Shown here piece after piece: positions 1-8,845 of a DNA stretch of 44,106 nt. The notes beneath the pieces are model-generated. The model searched no databases and had not been told where the DNA came from. It worked only from the letters and a program-made list of their open reading frames with translations. Position 1 is the first letter of the stretch, and the number at the start of each line of letters is the position of its first letter. Made by a program: the position numbers and the translations under genes. The stretch spans positions 1-44,106 of the forward strand of contig CALDWC010000101.1 in NCBI GenBank assembly GCA_937923945.1, written 5' to 3'. The DNA is from an uncultured Treponema sp. (lineage in GTDB: Bacteria; Spirochaetota; Spirochaetia; Treponematales; Treponemataceae).

Positions 1-139
1 AAGGAAAGTCTCTAAAAGCTGATGTTTTTAAAAGACTACTTTTCAGTACCCACCTTTAAAATCGTTGTTTCGCAAATGAACATTGAGAAACAATAAACAC
101 TGTTAAACGGCGTGAAGCCTTTAATCAGCGTTTATTTAA
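1..139 (+). repeat. Modular intergenic repeat, copy 1 (left end cut by window)
   Basis: This copy lies in the forward orientation, the same as the copy at 15954-16147. It carries the block ending in TTTCAGTACCCACC, the block TTTAAAATCGTTGTTTCGC, and the end block AAGCCTTTAATCAGCG. The central palindrome seen in other copies (TGTTCAG ... CTGAACA) is shortened to AAATGAACATT, as if its loop and half of each arm had been deleted. It sits downstream of the activase-like gene, which reads toward it. Confidence 0.8.
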
Positions 140-234
140 GTATAAATCACAAAAGAAAAAAATAAAAGGGGGTAAATGCGCAGAAAACGTTTTTTCTTTC
201 TTTATTTTAGCGAATTGTTCAAAATTTCAACTGC

Positions 235-269
235 TATATCTAAAAGCCTTATTCCAGCTTTTAGATATA
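235..269. terminator. Perfect 13-bp hairpin downstream of the activase-like gene
   Basis: TATATCTAAAAGC at 235-247 is perfectly complementary to 257-269, with a 9-nt loop. It starts about 25 nt after the stop codon of the minus-strand gene ending at 294. No strong U-run follows, so it may be a weak terminator or an mRNA 3'-end stabiliser. Confidence 0.5.
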
Positions 270-293
270 ACATCCTATCGGCTACTTGGTTGT

Positions 294-3200
294 CTACGCT
301 CCTTTGTCCCTCGAGTCAAGCGCTGCGAGCAAGCTGCGTACCCGAATGCGGATTGCACCGAGGTTTGCGCCTTCGTCGATTTTGAGCAGGGTGTACATTT
401 TGTGGTGCTTCGCTAAAATTTCGCTTACCTGATCGGCGGTTACCGCGTCCAGTCCGCAGCCGAAACTGGTTAGTTGAATGAGCTCCAAATTTTTGGTTCG
501 GCTCACAAATTCCGCAGCGCGGTATAACCGGTTGTGGTACACCCATTGGTCAACGACTCGAAGCGGACGCTCCACTTTTCCGAAATGGGCAATCGAATCT
601 TCCGTGAAAACAAACAAGCCTAAACCGGTCAGCAACTCAGGAATACCGTGGTTCAATTCCGGATCGATGTGGTACGGACGCCCGGCAAGAACGATGCCCC
701 GCTTTTTTTTACGGGTGAGTTCTTTCAACGCACGGATACCTTCCGCCTTTACATCAGCTCGAAACCGCTCCTGTTCCTCCCATGCGATATCGAGGGCGTG
801 ATCGATTTCCTCTTTGCGGATATCAAAAAGTTCCCCAAGTTCTTCAAAGAGCCGCGCTTTCAATGCTTTTTTATCGAATATCGGCAAAAATGGATTGAGG
901 TATCGAATATCGTTTGATTGCCTCAAAACCTCGATGTTGTTTTTAATTACTTCGGGATAGCTTGTTACAATCGGGCAGTTATAGTGATTGTTCGCCGTCT
1001 CGTCTTCTTTCCGTTCGTAGGGAATGCAGGGATAAAAAATTGTCTTTATTCCTCGTTGTAAGAGCCACTCAATCGCACCGTGCGTAATTTTTCCGGGATA
1101 ACAAACCGATTCGGAAGGAATGGACTCCAGCCCCAGTTCGTAAATTGATTTATTGGAACGTGCGGAAAGCACGACTTGAAATTTCAGCTCGGTAAAAAAG
1201 GTAAACCAGAGCGGATAATTTTCGTACATGTTTAGCACGCGGGGAATCCCGATTTGTCCGCGTTTCGCTTTGTCTTTTGCGAGCGGTACGTAACTAAAAA
1301 GACGGTGATACTTCCAATCGTACAGGTTCGGGAGCGCTTCGCGTTTTTGAGGGACTGCAAGGTGCACCCCTTCGATTTCGAGCCCCCGCTCACATCGGTT
1401 GCCGGTTACAAAGGTACGAAATTCGGTACCGGTCGGCAATGTCGTGTTGGAAAAAGTGTTGATTGTGAGCAAGCAATTATTCGGACACTTTCCGCATCGG
1501 GTTAATTTCAAATCAACGTGAAAGTTTTTCAAATCCGAAAGAGTTGCAATCCCTGATGTTGTATTGGGATTACTGCCGGCTTCCCGCCACTGCTCCAAGG
1601 CGATGAGGGCTGCCCCATAGGCACCCATCAAACCGGCAACATCGGGACGAACAGCTTTTTTACCGGAAATATATTCAAACGCACGCAACACGGCATCGTT
1701 ATTGAAAGTCCCGCCTTGCACGATTACTTTGTGTCCGATACTATCGGCATCCCGTAGTTTAATTACTTTGAAAAGCGCATTTTTAATAACGGAGTACGAA
1801 AGTCCCGCTGAAATATCCCCGACGGACGAACCTTCTTTTTGGGCTTGTTTTACGCGGCTGTTCATAAAAACGGTGCAGCGACTCCCGAGGTCGACCGGTT
1901 TTTCCGCGAGCAGCGCTTTTTGGGAAAAATCCTCAACACTCATTCCGAGCGAGCGTGCGAAGTTATCCAAAAAACTGCCGCAGCCGGACGAACACGCTTC
2001 GTTTAGTTGAATACTTGTGATCGCGCCGTTTTTCATCGTGAGGCACTTCATATCCTGTCCGCCAATGTCAAGTAAAAACTCAACACCGGGGAGAAAAAAC
2101 TCAGCTGCTTTATAGTGCGCGATCGTTTCAACTTCGCCATCATCGGCGCCGACTGCCGCTTGGAACAGTTTTTCGCCGTAACCGGTTGAAACGGTTCGGG
2201 CAATATGTGCCGTATTCGGCAGTTCATGGTATAGTTGCTGGAGCATTTCAACGGCAAGTTTTACCGGATTTCCGGCATTGACGTCGTAAAAACGCCACAA
2301 AATTGCGCCGTTTGTGTCAATTAAAACGGCTTTGGTTGTTGTTGAACCGGCATCCAAACCTAAAAAAACGGGACCATGTGCCTGTGCAATATCGGCAACC
2401 AGCGCTTTTTCCTGCGAATGCCGTTTACGAAACTCGGCAAGTTCGGCTTCGTCTTTGAAAAGCGGCGTAAGCCGCTGAATTTCATGCAACTCGGCGGTTT
2501 TTATTTTTTGCAGCGCGGTATCAAAATCATCAACGCACAAACAGTTATAGCGCTTCGCCGTTTCAGATTCGGTTTCATCTTCCGGTACGGTTAGCTCCGT
2601 TAAAGCCGCCCCCATAGCGACAAAAAGTTGCGCGTTTTCAGGAACGATCGTTTGTTCCGGTGTCAGTTTGAGGGTTTCAATAAACCGCGTGCGAAGTTCC
2701 GTTAAAAAATGGAGCGGACCGCCTAAAAACGCGACGTTACCGCGAATCGGTTTTCCGCACGCTAAGCCAGAAATGGTTTGATTCACCACCGCTTGAAAAA
2801 TACTGGCGGCGATGTCTTCGCGGGCGGCTCCTTCATTGATGAGTGGCTGCACATCGGTTTTTGCAAAAACACCGCAACGGGCAGCAATCGGATACAGCGT
2901 TGTGTAGTTTTTTGCAAGTTCGTTCAAGCCGCTAGCGTCCGTTTCCAGTAACGCCGCCATCTGGTCGATAAACGCACCCGTTCCGCCGGCGCAGGTTCCG
3001 TTCATCCGCTGCTCAATGTTTGCGCCGTCGAAGTACGTAATTTTTGCGTCTTCACCTCCCAGCTCAATAATAACATCGGTGTGCGGAATGAGCTTTCGCA
3101 CGGCAACGGTCGCCGCCGACACTTCTTGCACAAACGGAATATTGAGCCACTGTGAAACGGCTAAACCGCCTGAACCGGTTACAATCGCTGAAATAACCGC

Positions 3201-3383
3201 TTGCGGAGAAACTTGTTCGCGGATAGTTTGAAGCGCTTCACCTACAATCGAAACAATCGTATTACGAATATCCGCGCGATGGCGTTCATATTTTGAAAAA
3301 ATTATTATATTATTTGCGAGGGCTACCACTTTGACGGTTGTTGAACCGACATCAAGCCCCAACCTTACATCATAGTTTAACAC
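294..3383 (-). CDS. 2-hydroxyacyl-CoA dehydratase activase-like protein (two BadF/BadG ATPase domains plus DUF2229)
   Basis: 1029 aa. Two ASKHA-type ATPase domains are visible. The first has GLDVGSTTVK near residue 9 and cysteines at about 131 (NGTCAGGTG) and 169 (ARCGVF), the positions that hold the bridging [4Fe-4S] cluster in HgdC-type activators. The second starts with GLDAGSTTTK near 342 and has its own NEACSSGCGS and GSRCTVF motifs. A DUF2229-like region follows (RCGKCPNNC, SVCYPGK, FYPCIPYE, AGRPYH). The family couples ATP hydrolysis to low-potential electron transfer, but the substrate of these long fused forms is unknown. Many relatives run to about 1400 aa with another C-terminal domain; this one stops at SLLAAL plus a short tail. 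The start is read as GTG at 3383 with no Shine-Dalgarno. A TTGACC (3413-3418) and TATCGT (3390-3395) pair lies just upstream. The gene is divergent from pyrBI. Confidence 0.85.
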   Translation of the reverse strand: MLNYDVRLGLDVGSTTVKVVALANNIIIFSKYERHRADIRNTIVSIVGEALQTIREQVSPQAVISAIVTGSGGLAVSQWLNIPFVQEVSAATVAVRKLIPHTDVIIELGGEDAKITYFDGANIEQRMNGTCAGGTGAFIDQMAALLETDASGLNELAKNYTTLYPIAARCGVFAKTDVQPLINEGAAREDIAASIFQAVVNQTISGLACGKPIRGNVAFLGGPLHFLTELRTRFIETLKLTPEQTIVPENAQLFVAMGAALTELTVPEDETESETAKRYNCLCVDDFDTALQKIKTAELHEIQRLTPLFKDEAELAEFRKRHSQEKALVADIAQAHGPVFLGLDAGSTTTKAVLIDTNGAILWRFYDVNAGNPVKLAVEMLQQLYHELPNTAHIARTVSTGYGEKLFQAAVGADDGEVETIAHYKAAEFFLPGVEFLLDIGGQDMKCLTMKNGAITSIQLNEACSSGCGSFLDNFARSLGMSVEDFSQKALLAEKPVDLGSRCTVFMNSRVKQAQKEGSSVGDISAGLSYSVIKNALFKVIKLRDADSIGHKVIVQGGTFNNDAVLRAFEYISGKKAVRPDVAGLMGAYGAALIALEQWREAGSNPNTTSGIATLSDLKNFHVDLKLTRCGKCPNNCLLTINTFSNTTLPTGTEFRTFVTGNRCERGLEIEGVHLAVPQKREALPNLYDWKYHRLFSYVPLAKDKAKRGQIGIPRVLNMYENYPLWFTFFTELKFQVVLSARSNKSIYELGLESIPSESVCYPGKITHGAIEWLLQRGIKTIFYPCIPYERKEDETANNHYNCPIVTSYPEVIKNNIEVLRQSNDIRYLNPFLPIFDKKALKARLFEELGELFDIRKEEIDHALDIAWEEQERFRADVKAEGIRALKELTRKKKRGIVLAGRPYHIDPELNHGIPELLTGLGLFVFTEDSIAHFGKVERPLRVVDQWVYHNRLYRAAEFVSRTKNLELIQLTSFGCGLDAVTADQVSEILAKHHKMYTLLKIDEGANLGAIRIRVRSLLAALDSRDKGA

Positions 3384-3463
3384 ATCTTAACGATAATCAA
3401 AAAGTGTAAAAAGGTCAAGCTCAAAAATTATTAAAAAAATTACAATAAATTAAATATAACGGG

Positions 3464-3492
3464 TTGACTTTTGTTGAAAAAGTGTATATACT
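3464..3492 (+). promoter_or_regulatory. Promoter of pyrBI
   Basis: TTGACT (3464-3469), 17-nt spacer, TATACT (3487-3492). Transcription should start near 3500, which excludes the upstream in-frame TTG at 3471 and fixes the ATG at 3516, preceded by a GGGGG ribosome site at 3506-3510. Confidence 0.75.
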
Positions 3493-3515
3493 CTCGCGAA
3501 AAATTGGGGGCATCT

Positions 3516-5120
3516 ATGACAAATCCTTTTATGACGCGATCGTTGACAATTATCGACGACTTATCAATCGAAGAACGAAAATTCCTTTTTGAAAAAACGC
3601 ATCTTTTAAAAAAAGCAATTCAAGAAAATGACACAAAAACGATTGATAGTTTTCGGATTAATGATCCTGACTTCGGTATTTACGAAGTGTTTTTGGAGGC
3701 GAGTACCCGTACACGCGAATCATTTAAAAATGCGGCGGAGTTTCATCACATCAAGTTGAGCAGCTTAGCGGTTGAAAGTTCTTCTTTTAATAAAGGTGAA
3801 AGTTATGCCGATACGTTTAACACGTTGAGCGGTTATAACAACAGTATTTTTATTGTGCGGAGTAAACTTGAAGGTGTGTGCAAATGGCTTGAAGATGAAG
3901 CAAAGCTGTTTGCGATCCGTAATGGCTTAAAACGCAAGCCGGCTTTTATCAATGCCGGTGACGGAAAACACGAACATCCGACGCAGGAACTTTTGGATGA
4001 GTTTACGTTCATTGAAGATAAAAACTTTTCAACGGATTCGATTCACATTGCGTTAGTCGGCGATTTGTATCATGGACGAACGGTTCACAGTAAAGCCGAC
4101 GGTTTGTTGATTTTCGACAAAGTAAAAGTTGACCTCATTGCACCCGACGATCTCGCAATGCCGGCGAACTACAAAAACAAAATGCTGGAAAACGGCTTTG
4201 AAGTCCGCGAGTTTTCTTCTATTGAAGAATATTTAAACCAAAGCGATGTTGCAAAAATTTGGTATTTTACGCGTCCGCAGCTTGAGCGAATGGGGGAACG
4301 GATTTTGAAAAAGCAGGATGAATTGCGCGCGACCATAACATTCCGCAAAGAATTTATGGACAAAGTTCCCAAAGGTACGAAGTTTTATCATCCGCTGCCG
4401 CGGCACCGTGAACATCCCACTATTCCGACATTCCTCGATGAAACGGAATTGAACGGTTGGGAGCGTCAGTCAATCAACGGTATGTATGTGCGAATTGTAC
4501 TTCTGTCACTCGTTGCCGGTAAAGTCGGGGCGGATTTTAAAGGTAAAATCGCTGATAAAGCTGCAAAACGCAAGCACATCACCGAAGAAGAATATATCGT
4601 AAAAGTGGATCCGAAAAACAATGCGGTTGAAGACGAGCGTTTTTCCGAGGGCGTGCGTCCCATTCAGGAAGGCATTGTCATTGATCACATCTGCCGCGGT
4701 GATGACCCTGCGACCATCCGGAGACACATGGCGAACATTATCAAAGTTGCCGGACTGGAATCGGGCAAAGGCGGCGAATGGGTTTCCACTTCGAAAAAAG
4801 ATCCCGGCGTTTTTAAGGGTATTATTTTCCGCCCCGGAAAATATGAGCTGTCACGGGCATGGCTAAAACGTTTAGCGGCGGTTGCGGCTGGTTGCACGCT
4901 CAATATCATCAAAGACGGCAAGATAACGGAAAAATACCGCACGCACCTGCCGCCGCGGATTTATAACTTTGACGACATTGCATGCAAAAACGAAGACTGC
5001 ATTTCGCATCCGAAACAAGCCGAGGGCGCGCCTGCAATTTTTTATCGCACGCACGACAACCAATACGCTTGTCAATATTGCGGAGCGGTGCATACGTTCA
5101 AAGATATCTGGAACGTTTAA
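3516..5120 (+). CDS. pyrBI: Aspartate carbamoyltransferase, fused catalytic and regulatory chains
   Basis: 534 aa. It catalyses carbamoyl phosphate + L-aspartate to N-carbamoyl-aspartate, the committed step of pyrimidine synthesis. The N-terminal ~340 residues are PyrB: STRTR carbamoyl-phosphate loop near residue 63, HPTQ near 150, GDLYHGRTVHS, and HPLPRHREHP near 293. A ~35-residue charged linker (KAAKRKHITEEE) leads to a PyrI-like half with the zinc-binding cysteines CKNEDC and CQYC near the C-terminus. In enteric bacteria these chains are separate genes; fused forms are known in Thermotoga and some spirochaetes. The ATG at 3516 follows a GGGGG ribosome site and lies downstream of the promoter. 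A strong terminator follows at 5136. No other pyr gene is nearby, so it appears monocistronic. Confidence 0.93.
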   Translation: MTNPFMTRSLTIIDDLSIEERKFLFEKTHLLKKAIQENDTKTIDSFRINDPDFGIYEVFLEASTRTRESFKNAAEFHHIKLSSLAVESSSFNKGESYADTFNTLSGYNNSIFIVRSKLEGVCKWLEDEAKLFAIRNGLKRKPAFINAGDGKHEHPTQELLDEFTFIEDKNFSTDSIHIALVGDLYHGRTVHSKADGLLIFDKVKVDLIAPDDLAMPANYKNKMLENGFEVREFSSIEEYLNQSDVAKIWYFTRPQLERMGERILKKQDELRATITFRKEFMDKVPKGTKFYHPLPRHREHPTIPTFLDETELNGWERQSINGMYVRIVLLSLVAGKVGADFKGKIADKAAKRKHITEEEYIVKVDPKNNAVEDERFSEGVRPIQEGIVIDHICRGDDPATIRRHMANIIKVAGLESGKGGEWVSTSKKDPGVFKGIIFRPGKYELSRAWLKRLAAVAAGCTLNIIKDGKITEKYRTHLPPRIYNFDDIACKNEDCISHPKQAEGAPAIFYRTHDNQYACQYCGAVHTFKDIWNV

Positions 5121-5142
5121 CTTCGTCGCTGAAATAGTGCGG
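5117..5142 (+). repeat. 26-bp dispersed motif, copy A
   Basis: This 26-mer begins with the TTAA that holds the pyrBI stop codon and contains CGCTGAA and GTGCGG. It matches 23 of 26 positions at 42794-42819, after the ABC permease gene. In this copy its right end is the left arm of the pyrBI terminator. Confidence 0.6.
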
Positions 5143-5167
5143 TGTATATCATCTCCGCACTTTTTTT
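5136..5167 (+). terminator. Rho-independent terminator of pyrBI
   Basis: GTGCGG (5137-5142) pairs with CCGCAC (5155-5160), followed by seven T residues. It lies 16 nt after the stop codon and extends into the end of the convergent gene at 5149. Confidence 0.8.
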
Positions 5168-5580
5168 CCTGTATGCCAGCGAATATTTTTAACATACCAA
5201 TGAAAAAATTTTTCATCGTTGATGAGCAAGGTACACGTATAAAATGTATTAAAAGATAAGGCGGGAAATTTATTTTGTAAAAGCAATGAGCGAACTGTTT
5301 CACCCTCTTCGCCGTTGAAAGAACCCAAAATAAAAAGAGCAACCGTTTTAGATTCTTCACCCGTTAGCGCAACGCATTTTTTTACTACATGATTTTTGTC
5401 AACGGTACTCGGTTCAATAATAAAAGTACAGCCTGCTAATTCCGATTCGGGAACACACAATTTACCGTACGGAATGATATTTGAAAAACGGGCAATGTGC
5501 CGGTTGAAAAATTTTTGTTCGTCGCAAAGTTGTGCCGTGATATTGTCTGCGGGAAAAAGCGCGTTGATTGATTGCCGCAT
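5149..5580 (-). CDS. Hypothetical protein, coupled to the MBL-like gene
   Basis: 143 aa, family not recognised. No signal peptide or membrane segment is evident; it looks like a mixed alpha/beta cytoplasmic protein. The N-terminal half has MRQSINALFP and an IIPYGKLCVPESEL stretch; the C-terminal half has ALFILGSFNGEEGE and ends in a basic tail (HTGKKVRR). Its ATG overlaps the stop codon of the preceding gene (TAATG at 5578-5582), which strongly suggests translational coupling and a shared task with the MBL-like protein. The 3' end overlaps the pyrBI terminator on the other strand. Its reality rests on the coupling and the intact frame. Confidence 0.7.
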   Translation of the reverse strand: MRQSINALFPADNITAQLCDEQKFFNRHIARFSNIIPYGKLCVPESELAGCTFIIEPSTVDKNHVVKKCVALTGEESKTVALFILGSFNGEEGETVRSLLLQNKFPALSFNTFYTCTLLINDEKFFHWYVKNIRWHTGKKVRR

Positions 5581-6203
5581 TAAAAACTTCTCCGCTGTTC
5601 TTTAAAGTTTGTTTTCAAATCCTCGTTGTATACGCGTTCAACGGCAATTGAAGTCGGCGCTCCTTGTATCGGGAATAACAAGAGCTTTTCATCCAAACTG
5701 AACATTTTTTTTTGCAATGCTTTTTGTAAATTTTGCGTTGCATAATTACTCGTCGTTGTACCGATACGTCCGACCGTCAATGCTTCTCCGCAAAATAATA
5801 CGTTTTCGATTTTATAGCAGTATGCTCCCGAAGTTAATCCTGCAACGGAAAAATATTCGACCTGCAATCCCGCAAGCGTGATAATACCGTCGCCGCTGAT
5901 GGTGATGTATTTTTCTTCACCGATTTGATTTTGTGTGTTTGCGGCATAATCGGAATACTGATAGCGAACAATTTCCGTGTTGCGATAAATTTTGGAAATA
6001 GTTAAAGCCCCTTCCCGCTGCAAGTTTTTGTCCCCGTGCGTAAAAAGCACATGCGTTAATCGGTAGCGATGTGATTCGATTAAATTGATTGTTTGCAAAT
6101 CAATTTTAAGCGGATCGATAAAAATCGCTTCATTCGTTTTTTCATTTGCAACAACATAACTGTTCAAAAACTTATCCGGCGAATAGCTGACATACACTTT
6201 CAC
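5580..6203 (-). CDS. Metallo-beta-lactamase-fold protein lacking the canonical metal ligands
   Basis: 207 aa from the GTG at 6203. The shape is that of a glyoxalase-II-like MBL protein: N-terminal strand pair with NSYVVANEKTNEAIFIDP, then VLFTHGDKNLQREGA where THxHxDH would be, then SGAYCYKIENVLFCGEALT and GRIGTT in place of the GDTLF..GR block, then FPIQGAPTSIAVER in place of PGHGPxTTIxxE. The HxHxDH motif is reduced to one His, the later Asp is Glu, and the His of PGHG is Gln, so classical di-zinc hydrolysis is unlikely. Two starts are possible. GTG 6203 has GAGGT 7 nt upstream. GTG 6227, in frame and 8 codons earlier, lies 8 nt after a -10 box and would be leaderless. The first is preferred because the domain begins there. 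It is coupled to the downstream hypothetical gene. Confidence 0.7.
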   Translation of the reverse strand: MKVYVSYSPDKFLNSYVVANEKTNEAIFIDPLKIDLQTINLIESHRYRLTHVLFTHGDKNLQREGALTISKIYRNTEIVRYQYSDYAANTQNQIGEEKYITISGDGIITLAGLQVEYFSVAGLTSGAYCYKIENVLFCGEALTVGRIGTTTSNYATQNLQKALQKKMFSLDEKLLLFPIQGAPTSIAVERVYNEDLKTNFKEQRRSF

Positions 6204-6235
6204 TTTGCACACCTCGTTATGAAACACGTATTCCC

Positions 6236-6264
6236 ATTATAGCATATTTTCTGCTTCGGTGCAA
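6236..6264 (-). promoter_or_regulatory. Promoter of the MBL-like/hypothetical pair
   Basis: On the minus strand: TTGCAC (6259-6264), 17-nt spacer, TATAAT (6236-6241) with a TGC extension. The GTG at 6227 begins 8 nt after the -10 box; the GTG with a ribosome site is at 6203. Confidence 0.65.
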
Positions 6265-6283
6265 ATACGTGGAGCAGTGTTTT

Positions 6284-7546
6284 TTACGGAACGAGCAGCA
6301 CTTTGCCGATTTTCAAAGGTGCGTTAATCGTCAGTTGATTTTGTTCGGCAAGCATTTCGACGGTGGTGTCGTGTGCGAGGGCGATTGACCAGAGCGTATC
6401 GCCTTGCTTAACCGTATACCGTGAAGTAAAGGCGTTTGCACTGTTTTTTGCATTTTTGTACGGACCGACTTCTTTCAACGCGGGAATAACGATTTTTTGT
6501 CCGATTTTTAATGAATTGGGATTAATCCCTGTATTAGCTTGCAGAATCGTTTTCACGGAAACCCCATAATGGCGGGATAGGGCATAAAGGGTATCGCCCG
6601 ACTTCACTTGATACACATAGTATTTAATCAAAATTTTTCCGCTCGCAAGCAAGGTTTCAACGGTTGTGGTGTGTTCACTCGGGAGACGGAGCAGGTATGT
6701 CTGGTCGGGAGGCGTAATCGAATATTTCAATGCGGGATTTAAACTCCGCAAAAGCCCCGTTTCCAACGAAAGCTCATGTTCCAAAAAGTTTATATCAACG
6801 GCTTTTTTTACGGTAACGGTTGCCGTAGTGATAACATTTTCGCGATCGCCCCAATCGATGCCGAGTACATCGCTTTGCATTAACAGTTCCGTAATTGCTA
6901 AAAACTTCGGTACGTAGAGCGCCGTTTCCGTTTTGAGGTACCCTTCGTCGAGCAAATACCAAAAGTCTTTGCTGCCGGCTCGCTTAATCGCCGATTTAAT
7001 TCCGTTCAAGCCGGCATTGTACGCCGCTAATGCCAAGCACCAGTCGCCCAACTGATCATAGTTGTACTTTAATTTTTTCACGGCGGCAAGGCTCGTTTTC
7101 CACGGGTCGCGGCGTTCGTCAACCCATTCGGAAATGCTGATGTCGTAACCTCCGATACTGTTTTTCATAAATTGCCACACACCGACGGCGCCCGACTTTG
7201 AAGTTGCCCGAGGGTTAAAACCCGACTCGATAACCGGCAAAAACAAAAGCTCTTTCGGCATATTGTATACTTCAAGCTGTTCCAAAATAAAATCGCGGTA
7301 CAAGATTGAACGCTGCATCACTTTTGATAAATATTCCAGCCCGTCTTTATTGAGATACTGTCTTTTAAATTTTTCTATGAGCGGATGATTTGAAAAAATA
7401 AGCTTTTCGGTGGTAAAGTTTTTTTGTGCAAAATACGCATAGTTGATTGAGCTTTCATGGAACTGAATTGTTTCATTGGTGTAAAACGGCGCGGCATACA
7501 ACGGCATAAAAGAAATGATACACACTGCAATAAACCAATTTTGCAT
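6284..7546 (-). CDS. Membrane-bound lytic murein transglycosylase with two LysM domains (MltD-like)
   Basis: 420 aa. It cleaves the glycan strands of peptidoglycan in the periplasm. An N-terminal signal segment (MQNWFIAVCIISFMPLYAA) is followed by an SLT domain with LPVIESGFNPRA (catalytic Glu near residue 104), SGAVGVWQFM, DERRDPWKTS and ALAAYNAGLNGI. Two LysM peptidoglycan-binding repeats end the protein: YQVKSGDTLYALSRHYGVS...KIGQKIVIP and YTVKQGDTLWSIA...KIGKVLLVP. The ATG at 7546 is chosen because it places the signal peptide at the N-terminus; an in-frame ATG at 7633 would add 29 residues. Neither has a clear ribosome site. It lies 31 nt after the frame of the TPR lipoprotein gene upstream, probably the same transcript. 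Confidence 0.88.
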   Translation of the reverse strand: MQNWFIAVCIISFMPLYAAPFYTNETIQFHESSINYAYFAQKNFTTEKLIFSNHPLIEKFKRQYLNKDGLEYLSKVMQRSILYRDFILEQLEVYNMPKELLFLPVIESGFNPRATSKSGAVGVWQFMKNSIGGYDISISEWVDERRDPWKTSLAAVKKLKYNYDQLGDWCLALAAYNAGLNGIKSAIKRAGSKDFWYLLDEGYLKTETALYVPKFLAITELLMQSDVLGIDWGDRENVITTATVTVKKAVDINFLEHELSLETGLLRSLNPALKYSITPPDQTYLLRLPSEHTTTVETLLASGKILIKYYVYQVKSGDTLYALSRHYGVSVKTILQANTGINPNSLKIGQKIVIPALKEVGPYKNAKNSANAFTSRYTVKQGDTLWSIALAHDTTVEMLAEQNQLTINAPLKIGKVLLVP

Positions 7547-7664
7547 CGCATACTTAAATTCGAAAAACTGAATCGTGTTTTTAGAGAAATCGGTAATGAT
7601 TTTTTTTACGATAAAAAACAAAAAGTTATTCATATAATTTTACACAAAAATACGCAATACCGGT

Positions 7665-8717
7665 TTATTTTTTTTCACCGTAGAAAATTCCCGCCCACTC
7701 CCATGTACCGTGGATTTCCGGGTCGGCAGGAAAGTTCACTTTTTTAAAATACAAATACCATACATTCGTGTATTGGCTCCAACCGGAAGTACGCAAGTAT
7801 ACTTCATTATCGGTAGAAAATGCGGCGAGTTCATTACTCACATAAATTCTGCCGCCGCGCATGAGCGTCCGCAAGTTAAAGTTTACCTGCGACGAAACAT
7901 CGGAGGCTTCCTGATTCCACGCCCGTGTGATAAAATTCACTTTTGACATACATTTTTCAAGCGTGTTGTAATCGAGCCTGCGTACTGCCGTGCGGACGGT
8001 TTCCACCAAGTCGTCCAAATTTTCAAACACCCAGTTTTTACTTGAATTTGCGTAGTCGACAATTCGTTTTGCATAATTAAAACTGTCGGGAATGCCTTCG
8101 ATAACAATGTCGTACTGATTGAGCTTAACAAATTCGTTGTAGGCTTGAATGGCAAGTTTCCATTCGCCGAGTTTTTCGTACGCCTGCCCTAACGCAAAAT
8201 ACGCGTATGCCGGATTTATTTTATCATAAAGCGTGTTCAACAAAAGCGAATAGTACGAAATTAACTGCTCGTTATCTTTTGAAATTTTTACTAAGTTTTG
8301 CAAACACAAATAGTGCAATGAGCGTTCTTTAACAATCATATCGGGATAAAGCGTAACGCTCCGTTCCAAATAGTACTCGGCAATTTTATTTTCACCGGCT
8401 TGCAAGTATTCGTTTGCGACCATCAAGAGCCAATACGCATTGTACGGGTCGCTCGGATTTGCGTTTACTTCGTTCGTTAAAAAATAAATCAACGTGTGCG
8501 TTTTGTTTTTTCGTTTTAGGTTTTGCGCAATTTTATTGATCGCGGAAAATCGATTTTCTGCGTTCGTTGTATTTTCCAAAGCTATAATCCAACTTTTTTG
8601 CTCGTCCGAAAGTTTCCCCAAATCATCCGCTAAATAATCGTAGGGGGATTTTTTTACACAGGAAAGGCAAAAAGCCAGCATAACTAAAACCAATAATTTT
8701 TTCACGCCGTCTATCAT
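7665..8717 (-). CDS. TPR-containing lipoprotein
   Basis: 350 aa. The N-terminus MIDGVKKLLVLVMLAFCLSC is a lipoprotein signal with a relaxed spirochaetal lipobox (cysteine at residue 20). The middle holds tetratricopeptide-like helices (PYNAYWLLMVANEYLQAGENKIAEYY; ALGQAYEKLGEWKLAIQAYNEF). The C-terminal part is rich in aromatic residues and ends with EWAGIFYGEKK, possibly a small beta domain. The ATG at 8717 has GGAAG about 7 nt upstream and puts the signal at the N-terminus; an upstream in-frame start at 8741 is less likely. Its position before the LysM transglycosylase suggests an envelope role, possibly as a scaffold; that is inference. Confidence 0.75.
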   Translation of the reverse strand: MIDGVKKLLVLVMLAFCLSCVKKSPYDYLADDLGKLSDEQKSWIIALENTTNAENRFSAINKIAQNLKRKNKTHTLIYFLTNEVNANPSDPYNAYWLLMVANEYLQAGENKIAEYYLERSVTLYPDMIVKERSLHYLCLQNLVKISKDNEQLISYYSLLLNTLYDKINPAYAYFALGQAYEKLGEWKLAIQAYNEFVKLNQYDIVIEGIPDSFNYAKRIVDYANSSKNWVFENLDDLVETVRTAVRRLDYNTLEKCMSKVNFITRAWNQEASDVSSQVNFNLRTLMRGGRIYVSNELAAFSTDNEVYLRTSGWSQYTNVWYLYFKKVNFPADPEIHGTWEWAGIFYGEKK

Positions 8718-8778
8718 ATAAAAACTTCCATAAAGTTTCAAGCAACCGTAATTTATATATTTTATCGGCAGAGCAACC

Positions 8779-8807
8779 TTGACAGAACGTTTTACTTTCG
8801 ATATATT
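8779..8807 (+). promoter_or_regulatory. Promoter of pepF
   Basis: TTGACA (8779-8784), 17-nt spacer, TATATT (8802-8807). The leader would be about 32 nt, with AAAGGA before the ATG at 8846. Confidence 0.75.
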
Positions 8808-8845
8808 GATGATGTAAAATCAAGATATGTAAAAGGAAAGAAATT

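Noticed and set aside
4872..5360. 162-codon minus-strand frame spanning the pyrBI 3' end
   Set aside because: It crosses pyrBI and its terminator; the 143-aa frame with TAATG coupling is the better gene.
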